Source of the DNA: Crambe crambe
Lineage: Eukaryota > Porifera > Demospongiae > Poecilosclerida > Crambeidae
Direction of reading: 5' to 3'
NCBI GenBank assembly: GCA_963924555.1
Contig: OZ004590.1
Location: 3,814,501 to 3,878,500 of the forward strand
DNA length: 64,000 nt
Below are positions 20,390 to 35,300 of this stretch, one piece after another; position 1 is the stretch's first letter, and each line of letters starts with the position of its first letter. Position numbers and translations under genes: made by a program. The notes under the pieces were generated by a model. The model was not told where the DNA came from, did no database searches, and saw only the letters and a program-made list of their open reading frames with translations.

Positions 20390-23300
20390 ATTAAAAAAAA
20401 TTCTGAACCAGCAAAACTACGCATTCAACTAACTCTTAATCTCCACTAAATCCATTTATAACCTCAGAAGTCAACCAACTGCAAAAAAGACCAGTCAAAA
20501 ACTAGCTCAATTCTTTTAATAAGAATTGAACTAGTTTTTGACTGGTCTTTTTCTACTGCAAAAAAATAAACGGCATGCATACAAGAATCACGCAGGGTCT
20601 GACTGCACTAGTTTCATCATGGAATAAATCCAAGTTTGGATCCCATTATATATGTGCTTGTGAGCTGTCATACTTACCGGTGCAAACACAGCATGAATGT
20701 AGTCAGGTACTTCTCCTTTTATGATAATACGATATTTATCAGCTGTAATAAAATATGAAGTACCTCTATAATGATTACAAAGCCCTGATTCTGTAATTAT
20801 ACTCAATATTGTAGTACATTGTCTATATTGCCAATCACAGACATGGGTATTAGCTATACCTTCTACCAATATACCATGTACAAATCTAGTTGGTAAAGGG
20901 TTGACATATCTGATAAGGGTATATCATTGATAATTCATATGTACACAGGATAGCTAATAGCTACATAGTGAAAATACTGACATCATAACTCTGTAGTTTA
21001 TACCCTCTAACATGATTAGCTAATTTAGAAGCTTAAATGATTACAGTATCAGCTCACAGGGTAAGAAATCATTCCTTCGATTCCGATCAGAATTCTTCTT
21101 AGCTACAGAACAGACAACTTCATTGGCTTTAGGGGACACTTTCTCTAGAACCTACACAGATATGAAGCATATTTATATCATTGTTTTACAACCTAAAACC
21201 CCATTGTTTATGATGACCAGGGCTTATTCTGGTGATCGAGCATTGTAGTGTATTCTGGTAAACTAAATATTGTAGCATTGCTAGTTTATTCTGCAGATCT
21301 GGTGATGACCATTGGGTAAAAGTATTGAGTTTATTCTGGTGATGACCATTGGGTAAATTAAGTATTGAGTTTATTCTGGTGATGACCATTGGGTAAATTG
21401 AGTATTGAGTTTATTGTGGTGATGACCATTGGGTAAATTGAGTATTGAGTTTATTCTGGTGATGACCATTGGGTAAACTAAGCATTGCAGTGATGATCAT
21501 AGGTAAACTGAGCATTGCAGTATATTCTGGTGAACCATTAGACAGTTTACCATTAAACTAACATTGCTGCTCTCTCCCCATCCACGTAGCATGGTTACTG
21601 TAACATCAGCATAATAAACATAAGGCCTTTATAACTAGTATTTTTTGATGTTTGGATTGCATTTTAGGTACTTTTGGGAAATAATGTCTCAAGTCTATAA
21701 GATTTACTATATCATTGTTTACATGGAATGTTGAAATGATCCAAAATCATGACTGTAGCTACCAGCATCAACATGGCCATGAATTATTAGTAGCTCACCT
21801 TTATCCATTATGTAATAAATTGTCTTTATGAATAATGTGATTATTATGTGATCATAGTCATGGGAATTGTGAGGGCACTGGGTTGGTTGATACTTATTAG
21901 ACTGGAAATTCCATATTAAACACTCACATTAAACTGCAACTTGAACTTTGTTACACCAGCAGATGAATCAACCTCATCATACTTGTTTATTTTGCTGCGG
22001 AGGTTGGCAGCAGAGATCTGGGTGTTTCCACACAAAACAGACTCCAATATAGTATCGTATAGGAATACGAGTTGCTCCTGTGATAACAATAAAACAATCC
22101 CTAGCTAATTTTTTTTTCGCTGTCATGTACGTAGCTGTCATACAGCATACATGTGACTACTAGTTTTTGTACATGGTTTTCATTGCCTATATTAATTTAA
22201 TCACAATGTTATAAATCAAGCAACTTCCCCTGAGCCCCTTGTACCCAGAGTCTCAGCCAATACTTTTAATCCTAAAAATAAAGGAAAGTGGATTTACTCG
22301 TAATCATGTTATTGTAAGTGAGATGCATTAGTGCTTGATAAGTTATTTTTAATGAGCTTATCATTTTAGGCTAAATAAGCATATTTCTCTGAAGCACAGA
22401 TGTTCTGAAGAGTACTTTCTTCAAAAGCCTATATAAATGTATAGCTACTTACTGAAGTCTGAACCATTAGCATGCGTTGGTGCCTCATTTTATTAATGGC
22501 TCCTACAATATCCACCATGTTCTCTTTCTCGACTTGCTCCAGGACATAGTCAATGCAGATAAAAGTACCAGTACGTCCAACACCAGCACTAAAAATTCAC
22601 ACATGAAAAATGAAATAAAAATAAAACTGAAGATCCCACTTGAAAAGCTGTATAACCACAATACGGAATGCTCTTAGCCATCATGCATTATTGAATCTAT
22701 TTGCTTATATCAAGTAACTTGAATATTTCCTCTGTAGTTGTGATGATACAACTAGAGTTCACAGAGTTCAATACCCTGCTGTAATAAGCCTGTGGCACCT
22801 AGGTGCACAACCTCATACAGCTCCCGATTTGGTAAGGATTGATCGATCGATGGATTATTATTTTTAAATGCATGTATGTGCAATCTATTATCTGGCAGGA
22901 TCAAATTAACTGATTGCCTTGGAGGTAGAACCAGCATGCATTCATGCCACCAAGAGAGCATTCTTTATGTTATCAGCATTATAGCTTCAAGAAAATGTGT
23001 ATTTTAGTAGTTACATAGCTATTACAAGTTTCAAAAATTTTCTGCAGATATATATTATATAATTATAGTGAATCCCTACCAATTGCTTAACCCCCTGCTG
23101 TGCATCCGCATTGGGACAATGAAACCTGTCTAATCGAGCCACCCTTTGATGAGACCATGCACCTCAAGCTTTAATAAGGTTACACCATGTCTCACTATTT
23201 TAAAGAGATCTCCTCCCACACTTTTTTCTGGCCCCAGTAAGTACCTGCAGGTTTCACGTATTGTACAAAACTAATGGCTGACTGACCTGCAGTGGACTAG

Positions 23301-26300
23301 GATGGGACCTTTCCGAGGGTTGAAGGTGGAGTTCACTCTCCTGTGAAAGCCCAGCATGGGTGAGGCATAATCAGGGACTCCGTGATCTGGCCAGGCAGTG
23401 AAGTGAAACTGCTTCAGCTTATGGGGACGGTTACTTCCTTCAAGCTGAAAACAATCAATGCATCAGAGAGTAGATATTAACTATATCATAATAATCTATA
23501 GTGTAGTTACACAGTGGAGTAAGTTTACATTGCCCAAATGAAGTTGGCGAGGCTTAGTAAGCCACAAGCGTGTGCACGTAAAAAGTTGATTGATCGTGAA
23601 CTTGAGCCTGATACTTGAAGCTAAATTCTAAGTCCTGTAGCTGTAAAAACTATGCAGGTACACATCAAGTGGGTGCAGTTTATAGAAAAGGTGTGGTTCG
23701 GCAAAAATGGGTGTGGCAAGGCAAATACTTTTCCGCATGCTATGCATGCAGATATTATATAACTGGATACTAGTGAACTTTTTTTTCTAGAACCGCCACT
23801 GGAGGTCATATAATTATGCTTACAGAAACTTGTAAGATCCTGATGCAGTAATCAGCAAAATTCTGACTTTCAGTGATGGTGACCTTGAAGGGACCATAAT
23901 CAATGTTCCCAGTCTCCGGCCAATACTGTTCACACTTGCTCTTGTTTTTTTCAATCAAATTGGTCACCATGACAACAGTGGTGGGCTTCTCCTGCCAGAT
24001 CAACCTCCAAAAATCAACAATTTTCTTGGGAATAGGTCCTGTGAAGTATACACTATTGCTACATATAGTTTCATGGCCATAGCTAATTATGTATTCAATG
24101 CAATACTTCAAAATCCAGATCATCACACTCACACAGTCAAATTCTCATGCTGATCACTGCTACCTGTGGAGCAGCCAATAACTGATAACTAGCTACAGTA
24201 TGACTCTAGCCACATTATTACATGGATGAATGATAATTATAGGTCACATTATTAGGTTATTTCCTCTTAATTGCACCTGGATAAGCAGTGGTTTACATCC
24301 AGCTGCTTTGGAGTAGTGTCAACTCAAGGTCGAAGTTGCTAACCTCTCTATACATTACGCATATTATAATGCTAACTTAGCACTAATGTTAGAGGCTTAA
24401 TTTTAGCTGCTCAGTATTTTTGCTATGAACTTACCCTGAGTGGCAATGAATTTCTTTTTAATGGAGTAACCCTATCATCAAAAAGTAGTATAGATTATCA
24501 TGCCCATACTAATACCATACCATAATAAGTATAGGATAAAATAGCGGGTTATACATTCATATAGCTCATGATTTTGTGCTTATCCCCGAGGCAAAGCCAA
24601 GGGATAACTGGAAATGAGCAACAATTCAGCTATAGCTAGGTTAGGCCTGCATGGTCTTAGTTTCTGCTTTAGACCAGCAGTCTAGCTACTGCTTCTCATA
24701 AAACTAGAGTGGTCACGGCTAAAAAGTGGTTTCGAACTAGAGTCAGAGAGAAACTAGTTTTTCGCCTCCTGGTGCTACAGAGCAAAGAACAACAATATAG
24801 TCACATTTCCAAGCGTATTAAAGCTGGAAAGCCTATTTAGTCTGTTGGATTCTCCATGCATGAAGTGTTTGGCCAACTATCTATAAAACAACAACAACGA
24901 CAACATAAAAATAATGCGAATATGAGATAGCCCATGGACAAAAGTGTGGGTTATTTTATAGCTACAACAGCAAAAAAAAAGGAATATTTTATACCCACAC
25001 TTTCTGTCTAGTGTATACTGTGGTATAAGTAGCTATAATAGTATACACTCCATTGAATTCATTCACAATCAAAATGTGCACTCCACTCACATCAATGTAG
25101 CATGCATTGATAAAATCTCCACTGCAGTCATCATATCCAGGAATGGGATTCAACACTATCCTGTTGTGATCATCTAAAGGAAAATTATAGTTAGGATTTG
25201 CAATACTTAGCTATAACAAATGCAGCAATTCTGATCCATTCTAAGACTTATTGATGTTTATACTTACAGACTGTGATGTTTGCAAATCTGTTCAGTTTTT
25301 TGTATTGAGCACTCATTCCCACACTTTTGGAATGATCATCACCACTATCTAGTGCCTACAATCAATACAAAAGGCAATCCAGTAATGTTGCTGTGGAAAA
25401 AGTTACTTTAAATTGTTACCTGAAATTCATCCCTGAATCCTTGGTTCTGGTGCTTGTGGTTTACAGCCACATAGTCCCCGAACTCTGCCATAGGGATGGG
25501 ATGAAACTCCATGACTTTTCTCTCCACTTCTGGAACATCTAAGGTTACTGTCAACTGGACCTGCTTCACAGCACTCCCAGCTGCATTCTTGGCCTCCATC
25601 TTATAAATCCCTCCATGCTTCAACTCTACAGTCGGGATGGAAATACTTCCATCTCCTTGGATTTCAATAGCATAGTCAGATGTAAGTTTGTCTCCATCAA
25701 AGAACCAGGTGATCGAGGGATTCGGTTTCCCACTCACAACCACTTTAAAGAAGACTCCCTCACCCTCAATGGCATAGGTATCTTCAGGAAACTCGTCAAT
25801 AAAAGGCTCTAGTGAAACACAATTTTATTATGAAAATTTACAGGCACAACATTAGAAAACTGATAATAAGAATATTATAACATCATGATGATTTCGTGTT
25901 TTATGTACTCTTGAGTCTCTCCTTATAGTTGCTAAATATAATTGGCGAGTGAAGCGAGCTTACCCCCTATTCATGCAAATTGAGATTTCAATACAGTACG
26001 TACGTCACATTTAATTTAATACGCATGCACATACATTTGTTTGACCTTTGACCCCACAAATGAAACATCCCCAAAACACTTAGCAACAAACAGCTTGCTT
26101 TCTACAGCATTTCGTCATAGAGGTGCTAAGTGGATTATGGTAAGCATTAGCCTTCTGTGTATGCAGCTGTTCATCCTGACAGCAATATCTTAGCCTAAGA
26201 AGTTAAAGTACTTCACAAACTGCTTCACTTGCCAATTGAATGTTACCCTAGTTATATTACTGCTCTGCATACTGTCACCTGATTGGTAACTTACATACGT

Positions 26301-29300
26301 ACATAGCTATAGTGATACATAGTACTTGGTTACCTTTTCCCATTGTTTGTCTCCTTTTTGGCAGTGGAGCTGCAGTATAGTTAGTATAATCTCCATTATA
26401 TTTTTGTCGGCTGCCACCAACACAATGTCTGAAATAGAGCAAGCTTCTAGTTAAAAAAAACAACAAAAAACAAAAACAAAACAAGAACACTTGCATCTTT
26501 TTCCGAAATATGAACACCAGGATGACCACAAGAATGATGATGATAATGGCTGCTATGATTCCACCAGCTATCGCACCTAAGGGTAAGGGGTAAGGGTGGG
26601 AATGCATAGCTAAGCATGTAACTAAGAAGATGATAATAATAACAATTATTGTTTGTGGTGGAAACTAATCTGCCACAGATACCAGTGACCTTCACCAATC
26701 ACCTCTGGTTTTTTTTTTGTTTTTTTTTTGAATCCTTGAAGCATGCATGTGGTCAATGATAGGGTGCATGGTCTTAATCAAAATTCTGGGGGGAAATTTG
26801 TCATCATTTCATTGTGACACTTACCAGCTGCTGGTGGTGAAACTGTACTGTCACGGGTAACGAATTGTTCCATTGATGTTCTGGACTCACCAAACCTTCC
26901 GGCTGTGACTGTGACATTAAAAGTACTTAGTTCACTGAGGTTAGAGTATGAAATCATTGTGGTGTCTCTGTCGGTGGTATTAGTCCTGTTCTGACATTCA
27001 TCACACATTTGGTTGCTACTGTTCAATATTTGCATAAGAATTACAGTGTAGTTATCTGCTAGTAGACTCCCCTTAGGCTGGGTGAAAGATATGGTGACTG
27101 ATGTCCTAGTCACTGAAGGAAATGTTATAGTAGGCATCAAGAAATCTAATATCAATAATTAAAAGATTGTGATGAATGCATGGATGCATGGACAGATGAT
27201 GGTAAATTTTGCATAGCTATTACCTTTCACGGTGATATTCACTGGTCCCACTATCTCACTAGGCAATTGCTGGGAAAGGGCCCTCATACGGATACTGTGC
27301 ACACCTGGCTCTAGTTCCATTATGGTGTGCGAAGTTGCAGAGGAAGCAACAATACCAGCACTGAAATTTGTTGAATTAATTGTTATCTGGTACCCCATAC
27401 TAGGTGGAGGGGATGGTGCAGTCCAGGAAACTAACACAGTGACAATCCCACTCTGGCTGATGTTAAGATCAGTAGGAGTAGTCGTACCTAAGATGAACAC
27501 ATACATAATTCTTACTATAAAATCATTAGAATAGTGTGAGCAAACTTTAAAATTCTCTAAATTTTAATCCGGCTGTAGCTAATTATAGTCTGTTGTGATT
27601 TCTGGATTATGATCACTGTGAATAATAGCTAGTGTGCATGAGTGTGATGCTGTAAAGTACGTCATGTGTACAAGAGGTTATACTACCATTTATATTGATA
27701 TTGGAGGTGAGATTGTTGTTAGTGGCTCTATTGGAGACAGAGTACTGGTACACTCCAGGTAGTATCCCAGTCACAGTCAGTGTGCTCCGATAGCGACTAT
27801 TGTTATATGCAATCGGGTCAGTCACTCCATTTACTCCAATGGAAATGCTGAATGAGCCACCATTAGTGATGGGTGTACCATTTCTTATCCAAGTATATGT
27901 TTCAGGAGGACCATTTTCAGTATCCCCAGCCAGAGTGAAGGATGGGGAGGTGTCCATGAATGAAGATGTTGTGATACTCACTACAGGTCTTGTAATAACA
28001 CCATCACGTACTGTAGAACAAATCATTTCAGAGAATGCATGTGGATTGTATACCAAAACCAAAATTAATAAGCACAGGGCTAATAATTATGCTTAATAAT
28101 GGGAATAATAGGGATTCACTGGAATAGCAGCATAATAGGCTAAAAAATAGAATAATAGGCTGCAGTCATTAGCTACTATAACCTCACTCCCTTGCCTGCA
28201 CACGGGTGTTCTTGAGTGCTAGCATTGCGAGTTTTTTTGCTTCCTTTTGCAAAATTACATCTTAAATGCTATGCACATTCAAAATAATACTCTTTCAGGA
28301 CATTTTGATATATTGTTGAGAATAATAGGCTACCATGAAAAAGTCTGCAGGATCGCCGCTGAATAGAAAAAAGAGCATTAAATTTTTAGCTGCATGCCTA
28401 CAATCAAACGTCTGGAAATACCTGGAAATTTGTTGCTAATTTATATATGCACCATGAACATTAGTTAGAAAGCTGTAAGGCCAATGTGACTAAATACCTT
28501 GTTTCCTGTCCTTCACTTGCTCAAATTGGATGAGGGAGGGAAGGAGGCTATTTTTTATTATTTATTATGCTAGGGCGATGTGCAATATTTGAAGCAAGCG
28601 AGCTTTTAGACTCCAACTTTGTTTCACGACCCTTAAAATTTTGCTGTTGGAGGTTCCAACCAAGCAGCTACATACTTAGGAAGGTGTAATTCGTACTACT
28701 AGATAAATCACCATGCAATAATTGCTGTAGAAATCAATCAAGCTTGCTTAGCAGATGTAATAAAGGAGTATGCAAATTAGCATGCAGGCGGTAGACAGGA
28801 AACAATGAATTTAATCACGTTGGCCTAAGTATGAAAAGAAATAAATTGTAAACATGAATTGCCTAACCTAAACTGCCATATAAAAGGGCAATCTTAGCCT
28901 TGTGGGCCAGACATATTAACTGAGGGAAGAGAGAAGGTCTCATACCTACATAATACATTGCACCAACATAGTCATTCAAAACCTCCCAGTTGTTGGGGTC
29001 ATGATTTTGATGCTTAATTGTCTCACTAAGTCATATTGAAAAGTGTAAAGACCAATTTACTCACCTGTTGTACCATTTCTATAATAAAATCCCACAGGAA
29101 TTGCTGTTGAAATGTCACCATTGCTTCGACAAGTAAATAATCCATTATGAAAAGAAAATCCCGAAAGATTCATCTCATTACTTCTCCCATCACGAACAAT
29201 TTGGGCCGTGAGGTTTTCACTTGGTATTATCTGGTAGATTTGCCTCACACGTATATTAGTATCAAAGGATGATGTACCATCTCCTGCCCACCAAGCAATA

Positions 29301-32300
29301 GGGGTGACTGTAGAGTTGCAGAGTAGACCACCAGGACCATTAGGATTACTGAGTGTTGGAGAGGAATCATACATAACAGCTTGAACTTCATCATGATATA
29401 TCAGTGTTGGTTGGTTTGTGATGTCAGTTCCATTCCAAGTAACAGTCACTACATATAGAGAATATTTGGTCATGATTACTAGGGAAATGATGAGTGCACA
29501 TGCTCAGTTTACCCTAGGCTGTCATGAAATGTATATACAAAAAATAGTAGAAATTTTGTTAATGTGGGGCTTGATGCTTCACTTGCCCTAATAGATTAAC
29601 TTGCAGTACTGTAAAAAAAAAAGTAGCTAGGGATGACTGTGAAATAAAAATTTCACAGTAATAGTAGAAATTGGCCCCGTTTCCTACAAGCTGATGAAAA
29701 GAGTAGTTATTCACCAACATCAAGTTGAATACACATGTTACCCTTGGAGATCATACTTTAATGCAGGCTGCAACATGGGGTAAAATTGGACACATTTTTG
29801 AATACATCAAAATACGTAGGTAGAAATTGCAAGCAAAGACAGGGGTGTGGGGATTTTGGGCATATTTTTTCTAAAAATATTTTTTAGTTAGCACTGTCGT
29901 AGCTACTGATCACCTAACCACAGTTGTAAATGTAGGGATTGTTTTCATACGAGGCTGCAGTACAATCATGATACAGCCCAGCTAGATTTTAGACTATCCC
30001 TACTTAACCTAGAAAAAATTTCTGCGCTCACTTGTTTCTATCCTTTTTCTTAGTACTTGAAGCTGAAAGTAAGTTTTGTGTATAATTTTGAGGGTGGCAG
30101 TATTGACCATCACTTCAACTGAGAGTATGCAGTGGTTATTAATTTGACATGAGGCTAAGTACAGTACTATGCTATAAACCTTACCTTTATCCTTTTCTTT
30201 TGTAGGTACATACACAGTCTACTGGTGATTGAAGAATTTGTTCAGCTACGTATTAAGTTTTGTCTATTATCAAACTTTACAGCAACAGCAATGTAAATGC
30301 AGCAAGGAACACCATCAGATAAGAATAAATAGCTAGCTAAACAATTAAACTGAAGGCCTAGCTTAGCTAGCTAGCTATCTTCAATAAATTCCTCAGCTAT
30401 TTCTTAGAGAGGAAAGAAAGCTATTTCTTACTAAGTTAGCTAGAGAGGAAAGAAATAGAGGATGTCTTTCTCTTGGCCATGTTGACTAATAAACTGTAGC
30501 ACTAGTTATGATATAATACTACAGCATGATACAAGATGCATGGAATGTGTACATTCATTGTTGTAGCTAAGTTGTTAATTACACACTAAAGTGGTTATTT
30601 CTTCTGTTTTATTGGGGGGCCAGGCCCCGGCCCCCACTTCCTACTCCACTGTATAGGCCAAAACAGAATTTTGATGACTATAGCCAGTAAGTCAGGGCGT
30701 TGATCCCAATAGTGCACAAAAGAGCCATATATAAGCATGCAGCAGAGGATTCTATGAATGATACTCCAAGGAAGCGTGGCCGTCCTAAAAGTATTATTAG
30801 CCTTGCTTCTAGGTATCCCTCTCTTCAACGGCATGGGAATGATAATGGGCAGCAGCAGCAACATATACAGGCTATTTTGAAGGAGATGGAGAAAGATAAG
30901 CTATCCTACTTCCTCTTATGAAGTCAACCTTCTATATACAAAGGCAGTACATACTAGAGAGTGAAGATTCAGTGTTCAATAAGCTAGAAAAGCATCCAGC
31001 TCTGAAGATACCACCACTGGTACATGTATCTTTCAAGTGTTTCAATATGCATAACTGCATAGTAGCTACCTGAACATCTCACTTAGTGCTATATAGAGTA
31101 TAAAGCATACATACCGTAATCGTATAAATTTTCGGAGGTTTAAGGGTGCAGACACACTCCGCCTACGGGGAAAATTAACTTAAAAACTATTCATGATAGA
31201 AATTTCTAACTTGCACCATGTTATCGAGTATCAGAATAGTACTACATACACAAAAAATAAAGGAGGACCAATCAAAATGACTGATGTTATGACTGATTCC
31301 ATTCTCAAGGTAAACTGCGTTACATCTCAATGAACACTTGGAATCAATGGCTGATTTTTGATATACAGCTTCTTATACTTATTGCCATAAAAATTACAGT
31401 CAATTCACATTCTACTTTTCAATTTATCCATTATAGGATCTTGTGTCCTGCACATTCTGTACTAGCTATAAACTAAAGCAAAATGTAACTTTTCAGACCT
31501 TATCAAGTAGTTGCCATATGCAAAATATTGGCCCATTCCCATGCATAGTTTCTGAGTTGCAATGACTTGTTCATTATTCATGCTAGCATGGATTTTACAT
31601 GTGCCAAAGCAGCAGCTGCTATTGTGTTTACTATCTGTTATTTTAGCGCGGTAGTGTTTGTGGTTAATTAGTGTTTGTACTAGCGCATGCCTTGGTTACT
31701 ATGTGTCTGCACCCTTAAAATTTCGTGATTCTGAAGCTGTTCCTACGTATAATAAAAAATTTCCACAGGTCTAATTTTCGTATCAAGCACATGGAAAATA
31801 ATGCACGCGCATAATAGCTATATCATTGCCTGCTGCTAGCTACCTTCTTGTGATTTGTGGCTACTACAGAGAAATCTAGATAGTCCCCCAAAAAGAAGAA
31901 AAGCTGGGCTGGCGACGCCAGACTAAAATCTAGACTGCTACGGAAAGCGAGACACTTCGTTGTAGAAGAGAGAAGGCAACGGCCGTAATGAAGCACGTCT
32001 CACGGACTATCTGCTCCAGGTTTTTTTTCCAGCTGCTATTGATATCGCATCACACACGCATGCGCATCGTCGTCATATATGATGTCATAGTACTAAGACT
32101 TCCGTTTATTATTTTCGAGGATTCTGATTGACTACGAAAAAAACGAAAATAAAACCCCATCGAAAATTTATATGATTATGGTACATGTACCCTCTACAGA
32201 TTGAGCAAGAATTGGAATTAATACGAGTGGAACCAAAAGTGGGTACCTGCTATTATTGATCATAGTAAAGGTATCAAGAGAAAGGATATTAAAGATTTGG

Positions 32301-35300
32301 TGACAGACATGGAAAAAGGTCAGTTAGTTTTGTATCTGTAAGCATAGTTAAATTTTGTGCAAGTCCACATTCATAGGCGTGGAACACAGGGGCACTTCCC
32401 CTGAAAAATTTTGCCATGTAATCACTTGTGATGCCTCTGAATATGAACCTTATGTTAATGTGTGTAAAGATGTTCTCCTTGGGATGCAGACGTCTTTTAT
32501 TTGATGGGCCTTTTATTAACAATATGATTGTGTATAATAATTATACTGTGTCTCTAATCTAACTCTGAATTCTAATTATAGAGGTGTACCTTATTTAGAA
32601 CATCTGATTTTTTAGGACTAAAATATTGTCCATAATTAGCTATACAAATGGAACTAGAGCTGACAGACATACTGCATGATTATTATCAGATCAAGGGGGC
32701 TTTATTTGAAGTGTGGTTAATTATTTCCTGTACTTAAAGGTGGGCTATTTACATATTGTACCATCTATCTGTATTCTTCACTTGGTGTAATTGTTTCCTA
32801 CAGCCTTTTGTCATAGAGGTGCTAGGCTTATCTAAGTGAATTGTAGGCTCTAGGTTTATCTAAGTGCTTTGTTACATATAAACTCAACAGCAAAATCTTC
32901 TAAAGAGCTGCACATAGCTACTGTAATGGATTCTTAGATGAGTTTATCTAAGTCGATTGTAGGTGCTACTGTAGGCTTATCTAAGTAAGCTATGTATGCA
33001 GAAGCCTGCACATGCCTAGCAACAAAGAGCTGGAGTTTGTTGCTTTCTATGCTTTCTACAGCATTTTGTCATAGAGGCACTAGGCTTATCTAAGTGGCTT
33101 GGCTTTCTAAGTGCTTGTAGTAAGTATTTATAGAGCCTCCTGTGTATGCAGCGGTTCATCCTGACATCTCATAAGAAGTCGAAGTACAAACAACTTTCAC
33201 CAATTAGGGTTTTGCACTGTTGTTATTGCAAATAATTTGTTATAAAAATTAGTCTTTAATTGTTGTAAAAAATCATTTTTATTGTACAAATATTACTGAA
33301 GGAACCTGTTAAAATGAATATTAAAGTAGTTTAGTGCTGGTCACATGACTTGTGACCAATCAGATTCTCTGAAAAGTGTGCTTTAAATCTCATAAAGCAC
33401 ACTTTCATGTGCACATATTTAGTGCACACTTGAGAAACTGTGCTGAAGGTACATAGGAGCCTAGTGGAAGATCCACTAGGACTATGACCTTCCAGCCTCA
33501 GTCCCTAGTGCTTAAGGTAAGTCATGTCTGAATGTCTCCTTTTATAGACTTTAGCATTTCACTTTTTACATTGGGTTTCAAACAGGAAAACCTCAGGAAT
33601 TTACCTCATTTATTTTTTTGAATATCATTAAATTAGAGCATTCTTACTGAACCAAAGTGTGTCATAGCTTGCTAGGTACTAGGGCTAGCTAGGGCTAGGC
33701 TAGGGCTAGGGTTCTGTGAGGACCAACTGGAATTTGATTGGTCACAAGTCATGTGACCAGCACTAAAATGTTTAGATCACTCTTTTCTAGCTCCATGTGT
33801 TTTTATGCATGGTGCATTAAAATACTTAGAGCTAGAAAAGAGTGAACTAAATATTACTAAAATCATAGATTAAGAGTATTAATTTAACTGCCATTATTGG
33901 CCAGTTAAAATAATGGTTACCCCAGTTGCATGAAAAATAACTCTTTTTTTTTGGTTGATTTAACTAAACACTTTTTATGGTGTACTTAGAGAGTGCGTTA
34001 GCACTCTCGATATATATATATATATATATATTTATAGCCCGTTGCCATGGTAATGGTAACGGGCCGATTTACATGGATTTATAAATGTGATACAGTGCAT
34101 GTAATCATTAGTCTCGCGGGCCAGACCCTTTACCAACCGCGAGGGAAGGAAAGAGTCTGGTCAAATCCAATACATGATCTTGTTTCAATTGCCCAAAGAT
34201 TTGGTGGGGGGCATGCGCAAAACGTCACGATACGTCACGGCTCTCAAACAGATTTTTTCGCGCGTGCACTTACAGAGTAGTCCTAGAGTTTAGTCATGTC
34301 ATAGATATATCTATGGTCATGTTAATGAACTGCTTGCTTGTATGCAGAGATCTCATTGGTGATCATAGGAAAAAGAAAAGGCTGCATGGTCCAGGGTGTG
34401 CATCAGCCAAAGAACTGCTCCAGGTACTTGCAGGAGTTGCACTGGAAAAATTTCCGACACTTTCTGACCAGAAAGCTGTTTCCAAGCCTCCTCCCACTCT
34501 CTTAAATAGCCGCCTCCAGTCTGTAATCATATTCCTGCTCAGCCATGTAGCGCTAAGAAATCCAGAGCGCAGATTTTTCCTAAATTCGTGATGTATAATA
34601 ACGTCATAGTCGTGCCCCTCCTTCCGAAGATTGCTGACTGTGCACAACAAGATCATGTATTGGATTTGACCAGACTCTTTCCTTCCCTCGCGGTTGGTAA
34701 AGGGTCTGGCCCGCGAGACTATGTAATCATAGCCTGGGGTGGTGTTTACAGGGAAAAGTTAGATATAGATTCTGCAAAGTTGATATTGCACTTTTAAAGA
34801 GTTGTGACTAGACTGAAAGGTGAGTATGTGACAGTATAGAGTTCTGTCCTTATACTAACTACTCTCAGAAAAGAATTTTATCATTGAACACGGTGCACAC
34901 GCTATAATGATATTCATTGACCACATTCCACATTTCAAACCCAACAAGCTTTTCAGAAAGTAGCCAGCATAAAAGGCAGAACTTGCGAGCTGTGTAACAG
35001 CGTGGCTGGTATTCTGCACTAGCTGCCCTACTTGCCATTCAGGGTCCAACCATAATTATGACGCTGTGCCCCTACCTTACGTGAGCAAGTTAAAGCACAG
35101 CGAGTGGGTGGATTATAGAGTGAAAGATAGTTCGGTACCGTATGAATCACGACGTTGAAGTGGGATGGCCATATTCTTGTAAGCAGCCAAAAAGTAGCTA
35201 CATCGCTATAGAGACAGAAGCACTGAGCATGCGTAGTACACTCGCGCGGGCTATAAAATAGTTATTAACCGCGCGTGCGGTTTATAGTGAATTATAAGCA

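Noticed and set aside
20860-20909. Candidate small exon (YVNPLPTRF) in B, also 40921-40961 in C
   Set aside because: It has splice-like ends, but including it breaks the total frame in both genes. Joining the flanking exons directly gives an in-frame FLP-S-DKYR and a whole number of codons.
21285-21500. CRISPR array
   Set aside because: Adjacent units are near-identical throughout with no unique spacers, and the site is a eukaryotic intron.
34313-34656. Genes inside the 613-bp TIR element
   Set aside because: The short frames on both strands lack recognisable motifs and splice support.
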